Origin: Nocardia grenadensis NBRC 108939 | GTDB taxonomy: Bacteria; Actinomycetota; Actinomycetes; Mycobacteriales; Mycobacteriaceae | Assembly (NCBI RefSeq): GCF_001613445.1 | Contig: NZ_BDCJ01000023.1 | Span: forward strand, 16,641-80,640 | Length of the DNA: 64,000 bases | Reading direction: 5' to 3' | Shown: in pieces, positions 42,629-51,113 of the stretch | Position numbering within the stretch: the first letter of the stretch is position 1 | Layout of the letters: each line of letters starts with the position of its first letter | The notes under the pieces: model-generated | Database searches by the model: none | What the model was told of the DNA's origin: nothing | The model's input: the letters and a program-made list of their open reading frames with translations, nothing else | Position numbers and translations under genes: made by a program

Positions 42629-43092
42629 GATCGGAGCTCGATCACTGTCTTGCCGACCCGGACAGGAGTGCCGAGCGGAACGCGGACTGCGGTGGTGACT
42701 TTGGCACGATCCAGGTAGGTACCGTTGGTCGAGCCGAGGTCTTCGACGTACCAGTCGTCACCGCGTAGGGACAGCCGGGCATGTCGGGTAGAGGCGTAAT
42801 CATCGGTGAGCACCAGCGTGGAATCGTCCGCACGGCCGATCAGCACCGGTTGGGTACCGAGCGTTATGCGGGTACCGGCGAGAGAACCTTGAGTCACCAC
42901 AAGATATTTGGCGCCCTTCTGGCCTCGGCGCATGGACGGCAGCACCGCGGAACCACGCGGTCCCCGGGTCTGCAGTCGTTTGCCGGAGGCCGCGTAGATA
43001 TCACTGCGGAGGGTACGCAGGATTGCCCAGACGAACAGCCACAGCAGCAGGAGGAACCCGGCTCGGGTCAACTGCAAGATCAATCCCTGCAC
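42625..43092 (-). CDS. fhaB: FHA-domain protein FhaB (FipA)
   Basis: A 155-residue scaffold that reads phosphothreonine marks made by PknA/PknB. One N-terminal membrane helix (GFLLLLWLFVWAILRTL, about 12-28) is followed by the FHA domain (about 65-152). The phosphothreonine pocket shows IGRADDSTLVLTDDYASTRH, LGSTNGTYLDRAKV and LGTPVRVGKTVIEL. It overlaps pstP by 4 nt (ATGA). In mycobacteria the equivalent protein links FtsZ and FtsQ in septation. Confidence 0.95.
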   Translation of the reverse strand: MQGLILQLTRAGFLLLLWLFVWAILRTLRSDIYAASGKRLQTRGPRGSAVLPSMRRGQKGAKYLVVTQGSLAGTRITLGTQPVLIGRADDSTLVLTDDYASTRHARLSLRGDDWYVEDLGSTNGTYLDRAKVTTAVRVPLGTPVRVGKTVIELRS

Positions 43093-43294
43093 GGCGCTCC
43101 ACCTCCTGTTCGACCGTGTGTCGGCGCTGTAGGCGTGGTGCGACCCACCCCACGGCGATGCTCGTCCCGGCGGACCGCTGTGCGGTGCCGCGCGTGTGTT
43201 GGCACATCATAGGGCCGTCGGACGATACCGATCACGATTAGGCCGCCCCATTATGCGAGAGCTGCCTCATGATCCGCACGGCGAGCCTACGGCA

Positions 43295-44671
43295 TCAGAC
43301 AATACGGATGAGGATCTCGGAGTGCCCGGCACGGATGACATCGCCGTCGGCGAGTTGCCAGTCCTGGACGGGAGACCCGTTCACCAGGGTGCCGTTGGTG
43401 GAACCGAGGTCGGACAGCATTGCGGTCTGGCCGTCCCAGCGGACCTCGATATGGCGTCGGGACACACCGGTGTCGGGGAGACGGAAGTGCGCGTCCTGCC
43501 CGCGGCCGATGATGTTGCTGCCTTCCCGGAGCTGGTAGGTGCGGCCGCTGCCGTCGTCGAGCGCGAGGGTCGCCGAGAAGCCGGGCCCCGCCGCCGGTGC
43601 TGCGTATCCGCCCGGTGCCCCGTAACCGCCCTGCTGGGCCTGCGGGGGATAGCCCTGGCCCTGCTGCTGGCCGTAGGCCTGCTGGTCGTAACCCTGGTCG
43701 TAGCCGGGCTGCTGGGCGTAGCCCTGCTGGTCGTAACCCTGGTCGTACCCGGGTTGGGCGTAGCCCTGCTGGTCGTATCCCCCCTGCTGGTCGTATCCCC
43801 CCTGCTGGGCGTAGCCCTGCTGGTCGTAGCCCTGCTCGTAACCCTGCTGGCCCTGGTAACCCTGGTCGTAGCCGGGCTGGCCCTGATAACCGCCCTGGTC
43901 GTAGCCGGGCTGCTGGCCGTAGCCCTGCTGGTCGTAACCCTGGTCGTAGCCGGGTTGGGCGTAGCCCTGCTGACCGTAGCCCTGGTCGTAACCGCCCTGC
44001 TGGGCGCCGTAGGCCTGCTGGTCATAGGCGGCGCCACCCTGCTGGTAGTCGTAGCCGTTCTGGTAATCCGGGCCGCCGTTGTAGGGCGCGCCGGGACCGT
44101 AGTCCTCGGGGTACGCGCCGTTCTGCGGCCCGCGTCCCGCGGGTCCGGGAGCGTACCCGCGATTACGTGGATCGGACTCCGCGTGCTCACGGCTCGGGTC
44201 GTAGCCAGAGTTCTGCGTCATGGGGCCAGCTCCTGGTTGCGGGTTAGCGGGTCGTTGTAGCGGTTCGGGGCGGTGAGCCGGGGCGGCTCCACGGCCGGCG
44301 TCGGGGTCGACGCGACCGCTCGTCCTGAACATTCCGGTGTGCAGCGTAGGGGATGCCTCGAACGCCACGTGTACTTCGCCATAGGTCTGCCAGCCTTGCT
44401 CACGGATGTAATCCTGCAGATGTTTGGCGAAAGCACGCGTTGTGAGGTCGTGATCGGCGTCGAACTGCCGGTGGTCCGACGAGTTGATGGTGATCACGTA
44501 ACTGTTGGGTGCGAGCAGATGCCCGCCGCCGACATCTCGGACGTTGTCGGCGGCCTCACGCTGCAGCGCTGCCTCGACCTCCTGGGGAACAACGTTCCCG
44601 CCGAAGACTCTGGCGAAGACGTCACCGACGGCGCCCTGTAGGCGACGCTCGAAACGCGAGACGATCCCCAT
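43295..44671 (-). CDS. fhaA: FHA-domain protein FhaA with Gln/Tyr/Gly-rich linker
   Basis: FhaA binds PknB and the pseudokinase MviN in mycobacterial wall synthesis. The 458-residue protein has the DUF3662 N-terminal domain (about 1-130: RLQGAVGDVFARVFGG, VVPQEVEAALQRE, YVITINSSDHRQF). The C-terminal FHA domain (about 370-458) shows NIIGRGQDAHFRLPDTGVSR and LGSTNGTLVNG. Between them, about 190-365, lies a long repetitive stretch of Gly, Gln, Tyr, Asp and Ala (units such as YDQQGYAQ and PGYDQGYDQ). Its composition is like phase-separating linkers. It is the first gene of the leftward cluster, 202 bp from fhaB. Confidence 0.94.
   Translation of the reverse strand: MGIVSRFERRLQGAVGDVFARVFGGNVVPQEVEAALQREAADNVRDVGGGHLLAPNSYVITINSSDHRQFDADHDLTTRAFAKHLQDYIREQGWQTYGEVHVAFEASPTLHTGMFRTSGRVDPDAGRGAAPAHRPEPLQRPANPQPGAGPMTQNSGYDPSREHAESDPRNRGYAPGPAGRGPQNGAYPEDYGPGAPYNGGPDYQNGYDYQQGGAAYDQQAYGAQQGGYDQGYGQQGYAQPGYDQGYDQQGYGQQPGYDQGGYQGQPGYDQGYQGQQGYEQGYDQQGYAQQGGYDQQGGYDQQGYAQPGYDQGYDQQGYAQQPGYDQGYDQQAYGQQQGQGYPPQAQQGGYGAPGGYAAPAAGPGFSATLALDDGSGRTYQLREGSNIIGRGQDAHFRLPDTGVSRRHIEVRWDGQTAMLSDLGSTNGTLVNGSPVQDWQLADGDVIRAGHSEILIRIV
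43635..44075 (-). repeat. Degenerate coding repeat in fhaA linker
   Basis: The DNA repeats short units reading GGYDQGYDQQGYAQ with variants about 15-20 times, seen on the plus strand as recurring CTGCTGGTCGTA and CCCTGGTCGTA blocks. The codons differ little between copies, so the repeat probably grows and shrinks by slippage or recombination. Confidence 0.85.
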
Positions 44672-44920
44672 TCGGGCCCTCCCTTCGGTGAGTCTCTCCT
44701 CATTCTTTACGACGACACACGAATACGGCGTGTCGTTCTACGAGCACGTTCTCTGCATGATATCCACGTTCCGCTGTACCTGTAACTACCGGAACCGTGC
44801 CGGAGTTCCCTTCTCGGCGCACTTCCTGCTCCGAGTTCTGGTCAGCGGCGGGTTCGAAAAGGCCGTGACCACGCGATTTCGTCTCCCTGACATCCCCGTG
44901 CTAGTGTCTGACCGTCGCTC

Positions 44921-45003
44921 GGGCGAGTGGCGGAATGGCAGACGCGCTGGCTTCAGGTGCCAGTGTCCTTCGGGACGTGGGGGTTCAAGTCCCCCTTCGC
45001 CCA
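44921..45003 (+). tRNA. tRNA-Leu (anticodon CAG)
   Basis: An 83-nt class II tRNA with acceptor GGGCGAG/TTCGCCC, the anticodon stem-loop CTGGC-TTCAGGT-GCCAG (CAG), a long variable arm (TGTCCTTCGGGACGT) and T-loop GGTTCAAGTCC. The discriminator is A and no CCA is encoded. Confidence 0.96.
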
Positions 45004-45007
45004 CCGA

Positions 45008-45050
45008 GAAGAGGCCGTGGACCCTTCGGGTCCACGGCTTCTTCTTTTTC
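45008..45050 (+). terminator. Strong terminator after tRNA-Leu
   Basis: An 11-bp GC stem (GCCGTGGACCC and GGGTCCACGGC, 45014-45038) with loop TTC, extended by A/T pairs (GAAGA/TTCTTC), and followed by the T-rich tract TTCTTTTTCT. This is a classical rho-independent terminator. Confidence 0.95.
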
Positions 45051-45221
45051 TGCCACCGGGGCGCGTATTGCTCCGGCATCATGGTCGCGAAATCGGTGTG
45101 TGTTGTTGGTCATGGTTGTTCCGTCGCGGCTCGTACGATCGCCTAGAACGTGTTCCAGTAATCTGACAGAAAATCCGCGGAACCCGTTGACTCCCGATGC
45201 GAACCTGTTCTAATTCATGCC

Positions 45222-45989
45222 ATGCGGAGATATGAAGGCCGTCGAGTACTGGTGACAGGTGCGGGATCGGGGATCGGCCAGGGTGTGGCCCTGCGACTGC
45301 TGGAGGAAGGAGCCCGACTCGTCGCCGCCGATATCAACGAGCCCGGTCTGGCGGCCACGGTGGAGAAGGCCGGGGATGTGGCCGACCGGCTGAGCACCGT
45401 GGTGGTGAATATCGCGGATATCGAGTCGGTGCGCGCGGCCGCCGAGACGGCGCTGGAAACCCTGGGCGGATTGGACGTGCTCGTCAACTGTGCGGGCATT
45501 CTGAAGCCGGCCCGTACGCACGAGATGCCACTCGACGAGTGGAACCGGGTCATCACCGTCAATCTCACGGGCACATTCCTGGTGACCCAGGCGCTGCTGC
45601 CGCCCCTGCTCGAATCCGGCCGGGGTGTGGTGATCAATATGTCATCGACATCGGCCTTCCAAGCGGCCCCCTATCTCGCCGCCTATGCAGCCTCCAAGGG
45701 CGGCGTGGCCTCCTTCACCCACGCGATCGGCCTGGAGTACGCGAAACAGGGACTGCGGGCGGTCAATATCGTCCCGGCGGGAATCACGAGCGGGATCACC
45801 ACCGAATCCATCACCGAACAGCCGGAGGATGCGGACTGGACCCTGTTCGCCCGGCTGACCGGTTGGCTCAACGGCGGTGCGCTGGGTACCCCGGAGGATA
45901 TCGCCGGCGTCGTGGCGATGGTCGGGTCCGATGAAGGCCGCTACATCACCGGTACCGAGATCAGGGTCGACGGCGGCGCGCTCATGTGA
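45222..45989 (+). CDS. Short-chain dehydrogenase/reductase
   Basis: A 255-residue NAD(P)-dependent oxidoreductase of the classical SDR family. The cofactor motif is VLVTGAGSGIGQGVAL with ADIN after the second strand (Asp suggests NAD preference). VNCAGILKPAR follows, then the catalytic Ser in NMSSTSAF and the YxxxK motif in YAASKGG. The end is GRYITGTEIRVDGGALM. It stands alone between tRNA-Leu and a noncoding gap; the substrate is unknown. Confidence 0.92.
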   Translation: MRRYEGRRVLVTGAGSGIGQGVALRLLEEGARLVAADINEPGLAATVEKAGDVADRLSTVVVNIADIESVRAAAETALETLGGLDVLVNCAGILKPARTHEMPLDEWNRVITVNLTGTFLVTQALLPPLLESGRGVVINMSSTSAFQAAPYLAAYAASKGGVASFTHAIGLEYAKQGLRAVNIVPAGITSGITTESITEQPEDADWTLFARLTGWLNGGALGTPEDIAGVVAMVGSDEGRYITGTEIRVDGGALM

Positions 45990-46824
45990 TCTCACAAGGT
46001 TCCTGGGCCGCAACGGTGCTCGCGCGAGTCGCGATCGCCGCTGCGGCCTTTCTTTTTCACCGGGCCCCGGCGTGGCTCTCCCGGCCGGTCGTCCGGGCGC
46101 GCCACAGCGGACGATAACGGTCGCCGGAGCGGGCGCAAACGTCGCGCCGTACTCTTGGTATGCCTGAATGAGACCGAGATCACACAAGAACTTTTTGATT
46201 GCGGCGGCGCTGCTGAGGGTTGCCTCAGTAGGTGGCTTCGGTGACCCAGTTCACGTCTCGGAACCGCTTTGGTTAACTACCGCGAGGTGTTTACCGGGGC
46301 CCCGTACGGGGGATGCGGCAGGTTTGTCCGCGCTAAACAAACTCTGGGTATTTTTCGTCCGTATCGCCTGTTCGGCAACCGTGTTAACGGCGCGCGAACG
46401 CGCAGTTCGGCACCGGAAAGGCCGAGTTAACGGCGGTTCGGGTGCACTGCGCGGCGAACCCGTTTCGGATTGGGCGTAACCATGGTTACGGATATGTCCG
46501 TGACCAGTAGTAACCAAATGTACTTGCAAATGAAAGCACCGCTGTAAGTCCGGTAGCGCCTGCTGGAAGTTAGCTGCACACGAGAGAAGTCGAGGGTTTC
46601 TGGATGTTTGCCGAACTGCGATGCGTACCTGTGACCTCAGCCGCAATGGGTTGCGTAGGGATAACGATTGTGTAGAGTCAACGGTAACGCTGGCCGCAGC
46701 TAGAGCGGCGACTCGCTGCGGCCAGCGGAATTCAATCGGGGAAATCTACGCAGGTCATCCGGTTCGCGTTGCTGCGACCTCACAATACGTGGCCGATCGC
46801 TGTGTGCTCGACGTTGTCTGCCCG
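45990..46824. other. Hairpin-rich noncoding gap, possible small RNA
   Basis: This 835-bp gap is less GC-rich than its surroundings and has no convincing gene. It holds direct repeats GTTAACGGCG (about 46383 and 46427), a perfect 16-bp palindrome CGTAACCATGGTTACG (46475-46490), a hairpin GGTTACGGA-TATG-TCCGTGACC (46484-46505) and a terminator-like hairpin at 46688-46727. The one open frame at 46168-46479 shows no similarity. A regulatory RNA or a mobile remnant is possible. Confidence 0.5.
46688..46727. terminator. Hairpin downstream of SpoIIM-domain gene
   Basis: A perfect 12-bp stem (CGCTGGCCGCAG and complement) encloses a 16-nt loop. It lies 98 bp beyond the stop of the leftward SpoIIM-domain gene and may serve as its terminator, or end a rightward noncoding transcript. 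Confidence 0.65.
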
Positions 46825-47814
46825 TTACCGCGAAAGTTGCGCTGCCGCTACTTCTGCCGTCGTCGACTCGGCAACCCGTGCGGCTCGGCTGCCGGCGAGA
46901 ACGATGTAGGCGAGAAAGGCCGTCTCGGCGGCGAATCCGATGGCGATCCGGGCCGGCGTGGGTAAGCCGCTCGGCGTCACGAATCCCTCCAGAAGTCCCG
47001 CTACCAGCAAGGTCGGTACCAAGCCGAGCGCGATGGCGGCAGTGACGCGGCCCTGCCGGGCGACTGCTTCGGCCCGGCTCAGGCGGCCCGGATCGATCAG
47101 CGTCCAGCCGAGTTTCAGGCCTGCTCCGCCCGCGATGAAAATGGCTGTCAGCTCCAGCATCCCGTGCGGCAGCAGGAATCCGAAGAACGAGTCCAGCCGG
47201 CCGGCCTCGGCCATCAACCCTGCCGTAATGCCGATATTCAGGGCATTCATGAACAGTAGATAGAGCACGGGCACGATGAGTACGCCCAGAAAGAGGGCCA
47301 GTGCGGATACCCACGCATTGTTGGTCCAGACCAATGCGGCGAACGCATCGTTGGAATGCTCGGTGTAATAGGTCTCGAAGGCGCCACCCGGAGCGGTCAG
47401 CGCACCCGTATCGCCCTGCAGGCCCAGCCTCTTCCGGGATGACGGATCGTGCGCGATCCAGGCGGCGAACCCCGCCGACACACTCAGGAAGACCACGGCG
47501 ACCGTGAGCCACCAGCCCAGCGCCCGATATACCGCGCCGGGGAATCCGTGGGTGAAGAACCGGACGATCTCGGTCCAGGGGTTCGGCGCGCTGCCGACGA
47601 TCCGGCCGCGGGCCCGGGCGATCACCGCGCTGAGCCCGGCCACCAGTTCCGGTTCGGGACTGTGCGTCTGCAACCGGGCCAGCTGCTGCGAGGTGCGGCG
47701 GTACAGCAGCACCAGTTCGTCGGTTTCCGGCCCGGTGAGGGAGCGTTTGCGCGACAGCGTGTCCAGCCGGGCCCACAGGTGCCGGTTCCTCGCGCTGTAT
47801 GCGTCCACATCCAT
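46825..47814 (-). CDS. SpoIIM-domain (stage II sporulation protein M) membrane protein
   Basis: A 329-residue multi-pass membrane protein with the SpoIIM/DUF95 fold. The N-terminal cytoplasmic part has RNRHLWARLDTLSRKRSLTG. The membrane region shows AWVSALALFLGVLIVPVLYLL, MNALNIGITAGLM, LLPHGMLELTAIFIAGGAGL and GLVPTLLVAGLLEGFVTP, which are the family motifs. It is divergent from the RDD gene. In mycobacteria (Rv3694c) it sits with moxR2, DUF58 and RDD genes, as here. The role is unknown. I chose ATG at 47814. Confidence 0.9.
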   Translation of the reverse strand: MDVDAYSARNRHLWARLDTLSRKRSLTGPETDELVLLYRRTSQQLARLQTHSPEPELVAGLSAVIARARGRIVGSAPNPWTEIVRFFTHGFPGAVYRALGWWLTVAVVFLSVSAGFAAWIAHDPSSRKRLGLQGDTGALTAPGGAFETYYTEHSNDAFAALVWTNNAWVSALALFLGVLIVPVLYLLFMNALNIGITAGLMAEAGRLDSFFGFLLPHGMLELTAIFIAGGAGLKLGWTLIDPGRLSRAEAVARQGRVTAAIALGLVPTLLVAGLLEGFVTPSGLPTPARIAIGFAAETAFLAYIVLAGSRAARVAESTTAEVAAAQLSR

Positions 47815-47986
47815 AGGCTCGCCTCCCGCTCCCGCCTGTACCGCCGTCGTACCCAGGGCGGCACCCGCCGCGGACCGCGCACAACGGCAGGGCGGCCCGC
47901 ACTCGGCGAACCGATGGCGACGGCTGTACCCCCGTGTCATCGACGCGGGGCCGGAAACCGGCCGCCGTGAAAGAATGCTATGCGAT

Positions 47987-48784
47987 ATGGCCGAATTCAC
48001 GACGGGCGAAGCGGTGGCGATCGAACTACCGGTTGCCCGCGTCCCGACCCGCGCGGCGGCCTTCGTGCTCGACCTGATCGTGCAGGCCGTGCTCGGAACC
48101 GTGTTGTTCACCGGTGTCCTGCTGCTCGTCCGCGGTGACGACGCCGACCCGTGGTTCAGCACCTTGACGCTGGTTTCGTTGGTCACGGTGCTCGTCGGGT
48201 ATCCGGTCGCGTTCGAGACACTGTTGCGTGGTGCCACCCCAGGGAAATTGGCGCTGGGGCTGCGGGTGGTGCGCGCCGACGGTGGCCCGATCGATTTCCG
48301 GCACGCCCTCACCCGGGGCCTCACCGGCGCGATCGTGGATTTCTGGATGCTCGGGCTCTTCGGTGTCATCGCCGTGGCGAGCTCGATGTGCTCGCCGCAC
48401 GCACGCCGGGTGGGTGATGTGCTGGCGGGCACCGTGGTGGTGCATATGCGGCAGCGACTGTCGGTGCCCGCGCTGGCCGTGCCACCGGTCTGGCTGAGCG
48501 GTTGGTCGGCCGAATTGGATCTCGCGGCGCTGCCCGAGGATCTGGCCCTGGCCGTGCGGCAGTACCTGACCCGGCTCGACTCGCTGACCCCGGCGGCGCA
48601 GTACGAACTCGGACAGGCGCTCGTCCACGCCGTGTGCACCCGGCTGCGGGTCGCGCCGCCGGCCGGGTACCCGCCGGTGCAGATTCTCGGCAGCGTGATC
48701 GCCGAACGTCAGCGTCGCGCGCTACCGGTGCCACCACCCCCGGCGTTCGCCGTGCCGCCGGTGTCGTTCGCGCCCATTCCTTGA
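47987..48784 (+). CDS. RDD-family membrane protein
   Basis: A 265-residue protein of the RDD family (three membrane helices with conserved Arg-Asp-Asp). It has RAAAFVLDLIVQAVLG with the Arg and Asp, FETLLRGATPGKLALGLRVVRADG and the second Asp region HARRVGDVLAGTVVV. About 110 hydrophilic C-terminal residues follow, ending in a Pro-rich stretch. ATG at 47987 is used; another in-frame ATG is 12 nt upstream. It is divergent from the SpoIIM gene and converges on the DUF58 gene. Confidence 0.88.
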   Translation: MAEFTTGEAVAIELPVARVPTRAAAFVLDLIVQAVLGTVLFTGVLLLVRGDDADPWFSTLTLVSLVTVLVGYPVAFETLLRGATPGKLALGLRVVRADGGPIDFRHALTRGLTGAIVDFWMLGLFGVIAVASSMCSPHARRVGDVLAGTVVVHMRQRLSVPALAVPPVWLSGWSAELDLAALPEDLALAVRQYLTRLDSLTPAAQYELGQALVHAVCTRLRVAPPAGYPPVQILGSVIAERQRRALPVPPPPAFAVPPVSFAPIP

Positions 48785-48812
48785 GGCCCGGCGGGTCCGG
48801 TGGGCTACCGAG

Positions 48813-50105
48813 TCACAGAGCCCCGGATCGTTTGAGCTCCAGGTACTCGTCGGCCAGGGCCGCGGGCAGATCGGCCCCGGCCGCGGCGACCACGGCGATC
48901 CCCATCCGGCGCAGCGATTCCTGCAATAGCGCGTGCTCGGCGATCCGCGATTCGGCCGCGGCTGCCCGGTACAGCGCGGCCGGGCTGCCGCGGTCGGCCG
49001 CCGCGGCGGCGATATCGGGATCGGTGACCGACACGATCAGTACCCGATGCCGTTCGGCCAGGACGGGGAGCACCGGAAGCAGGTTCTCGGTGACCGCCGC
49101 GCCGTCCAGGCCGGTGAACCACACGACCAGGCTGCGCCGCCGGGCCCGCTGGACAGCGGCTCGGATCAACCCGTCGGCGTCGGTGTCGACCAGCGCGGGG
49201 GTGACACCGGCCAAGGCGTGCATGAGTTTGGGTTGGATGCCGCGGCCGCCGGCCGGTACCTCGGCGCGCACCACCCGGTCGTAGGCCAGCAGGCCCACCA
49301 TATCGCCGCCGGCCGCGGCCAGGCCGCCCAGCAGCAGGGCCGCCTCGATCGCCGTCTCCAGGCGGGTGCCCGCCCCTACCCGCCCCGCGCTGATCCGGCC
49401 GGTATCCAAGAGCATGAGCACCTTCCGGTTGCGTTCCGGACGCCAGGTACGGACCAGCACATCGTCGGCTCGTGCGGTGGCCCGCCAGTCGATGGTGCGG
49501 ACATCGTCGCCCGGTACGTATTCACGGAAGGAGTCGAACTCGGTGCCCTGGCCGCGTATATCGGCCGGATTGCGGCCTTCCAGATGGTGCAGCCGTTTCA
49601 CCTTGGCGGCGAGGAGCCGTTCGCTGCGGAACGGCGGCAGGGCCCGGACCCGGGCCGGGACATCGCGGTGGAATTGATGCCCGGCCAGACCCAACGGCCC
49701 CCACAGGCGCAGGGTCACCGGTCCGGCGGCGCGATCGCCGCGGTGGGTGGGAGTGAGCGTCGTGCGCAGGCGGATCCGGCCGGACGCGGGGACGGTGATC
49801 CGGTGTTCGCGTTCGGTGGCGTGGGCACTGTCGGGCCAGTCGTCCCACAGCAGGCCCCGCACGGTCCGGGCTCCGGTATTGGTCAACGTCAGCTCGACCT
49901 CGGTGTGCGCGCCCAGGCGCAGCACCGTCAACTCGGGCCGTTCCAGCATCACCTCCGCGCTCCGCGCGGCCAGCAGACGGTCGGTCACGGCGAGCGCGAA
50001 AATCAGCGCACCGGCGACCAGGACGGCGGTCCAGGACGGAGCGAGCAGCATGACCGCCGGTGCCGCGGCGGCCGCGACGACGACCAGCCGGCCGGTGACG
50101 ACCAC
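48813..50105 (-). CDS. DUF58 domain protein (MoxR-associated)
   Basis: A 430-residue membrane-anchored protein. Two hydrophobic N-terminal helices (about 5-45) precede the DUF58 signature GRNPADIRGQGTEFDSFREY with RTIDWRATARADDVLVRTW. A von Willebrand-like fold follows. DUF58 proteins are encoded with MoxR ATPases and are thought to be assembly or maturation partners. The GTG at 50105 is 3 nt from the moxR stop, so the two are probably translationally coupled. Confidence 0.92.
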   Translation of the reverse strand: MVVTGRLVVVAAAAAPAVMLLAPSWTAVLVAGALIFALAVTDRLLAARSAEVMLERPELTVLRLGAHTEVELTLTNTGARTVRGLLWDDWPDSAHATEREHRITVPASGRIRLRTTLTPTHRGDRAAGPVTLRLWGPLGLAGHQFHRDVPARVRALPPFRSERLLAAKVKRLHHLEGRNPADIRGQGTEFDSFREYVPGDDVRTIDWRATARADDVLVRTWRPERNRKVLMLLDTGRISAGRVGAGTRLETAIEAALLLGGLAAAGGDMVGLLAYDRVVRAEVPAGGRGIQPKLMHALAGVTPALVDTDADGLIRAAVQRARRRSLVVWFTGLDGAAVTENLLPVLPVLAERHRVLIVSVTDPDIAAAAADRGSPAALYRAAAAESRIAEHALLQESLRRMGIAVVAAAGADLPAALADEYLELKRSGAL

Positions 50106-50108
50106 GGC

Positions 50109-51113
50109 CTACACCGGGACCGGGATCGACAGCAGCAGCGCGGCCATCACCTGTTCACCGGTCACCCCGTCGAGTTCGGCTTCGGGACGTAGTTGCAGCC
50201 GGTGCCGCAGGGCCGCCACGGCAACGGTTTTCACATCGTCGGGCGTGACAAAACCGCGTCCGTTCAGCCAGGCCAGCGCCCGGGCCGCGGACATGAGCGC
50301 GGTGGCGCCGCGAGTGGACGCGCCGTGCTGCACCGCCGCCGCGGCCCGGGTGGCGCGGCACAGATCGACAATATAGGCGAGAACCTCCGGCCGGACCGTG
50401 ACTTCGGCGATCGCGGCGCGGGCGGCGGCGATATGCGCCGGTCCGGCCACCGGCCGCAACCCGGCCGCGGTGAGGTCGCGGGGGTCGAATCCGTCGGCGT
50501 GGCGCTGCAATACGCGGAACTCGTCGTCCCGGTCGGGGAGATGGATATCGACCTTGAACAGGAACCGGTCCAATTGGGCCTCGGGCAGCGGATAGGTCCC
50601 CTCCTGCTCGATGGGATTCTGGGTGGCGACCACGACGAAGGGGTCGGGCAGCGGCCGGGGCGAGCCATCGACCGAGACCTGACGCTCCTCCATGGATTCC
50701 AGCAGTGCCGACTGGGTTTTCGGTGGGGTGCGGTTGATCTCGTCGGCCAGGAGCAGGTTGGTGAACACCGGACCGTCACGGAAGGTGAACTCGGCCGAAT
50801 GCGGATCGTAGATCTGTGATCCGGTGACATCGGCCGGCATCAGGTCAGGGGTGAACTGGACCCGGGCGTGCCGTAGGTCGAGGGCGGTGGCCAGGGCCCG
50901 GACCAGCAGGGTCTTCGCCACCCCGGGGACCCCTTCCAGCAGTACGTGGCCGCGGCACAGCAGCGCCAGCACCAGGTACATGACGGCGTTGTCGTTACCC
51001 ACCACCGCCTTGCCGATCTCGGTGCGTAGTGCCGCGAAGGCGGCGGCCGCCTCGGCGGGAGTGGGGGCCGCGGCTGCGCCCGCGCCGGCCTTACCGGTGT
51101 CAATGCTGGTCAT
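50109..51113 (-). CDS. moxR: MoxR-family AAA+ ATPase
   Basis: A 334-residue AAA+ chaperone-like ATPase. It has Walker A LLEGVPGVAKTLLVRALA, the FTPDLMPADVTGSQIYDP segment, Walker B LLLADEINRTPPKTQSALLE and sensor 1 VVATQNPIEQEGTYPLPEAQL. The lid domain follows with STRGATALMSAARALA. MoxR acts with DUF58 and DUF4129-type partners. The ATG at 51113 overlaps the stop of the gene before it (ATGA). Confidence 0.94.
   Translation of the reverse strand: MTSIDTGKAGAGAAAAPTPAEAAAAFAALRTEIGKAVVGNDNAVMYLVLALLCRGHVLLEGVPGVAKTLLVRALATALDLRHARVQFTPDLMPADVTGSQIYDPHSAEFTFRDGPVFTNLLLADEINRTPPKTQSALLESMEERQVSVDGSPRPLPDPFVVVATQNPIEQEGTYPLPEAQLDRFLFKVDIHLPDRDDEFRVLQRHADGFDPRDLTAAGLRPVAGPAHIAAARAAIAEVTVRPEVLAYIVDLCRATRAAAAVQHGASTRGATALMSAARALAWLNGRGFVTPDDVKTVAVAALRHRLQLRPEAELDGVTGEQVMAALLLSIPVPV

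Noticed and set aside
46168..46479. A 103-residue frame in the noncoding gap after the SDR gene
   Set aside because: It starts MRPRSHKNFLIAAALL, which could suggest a signal peptide, but the rest is not protein-like, there is no ribosome site, and it covers repeat and hairpin sequence.
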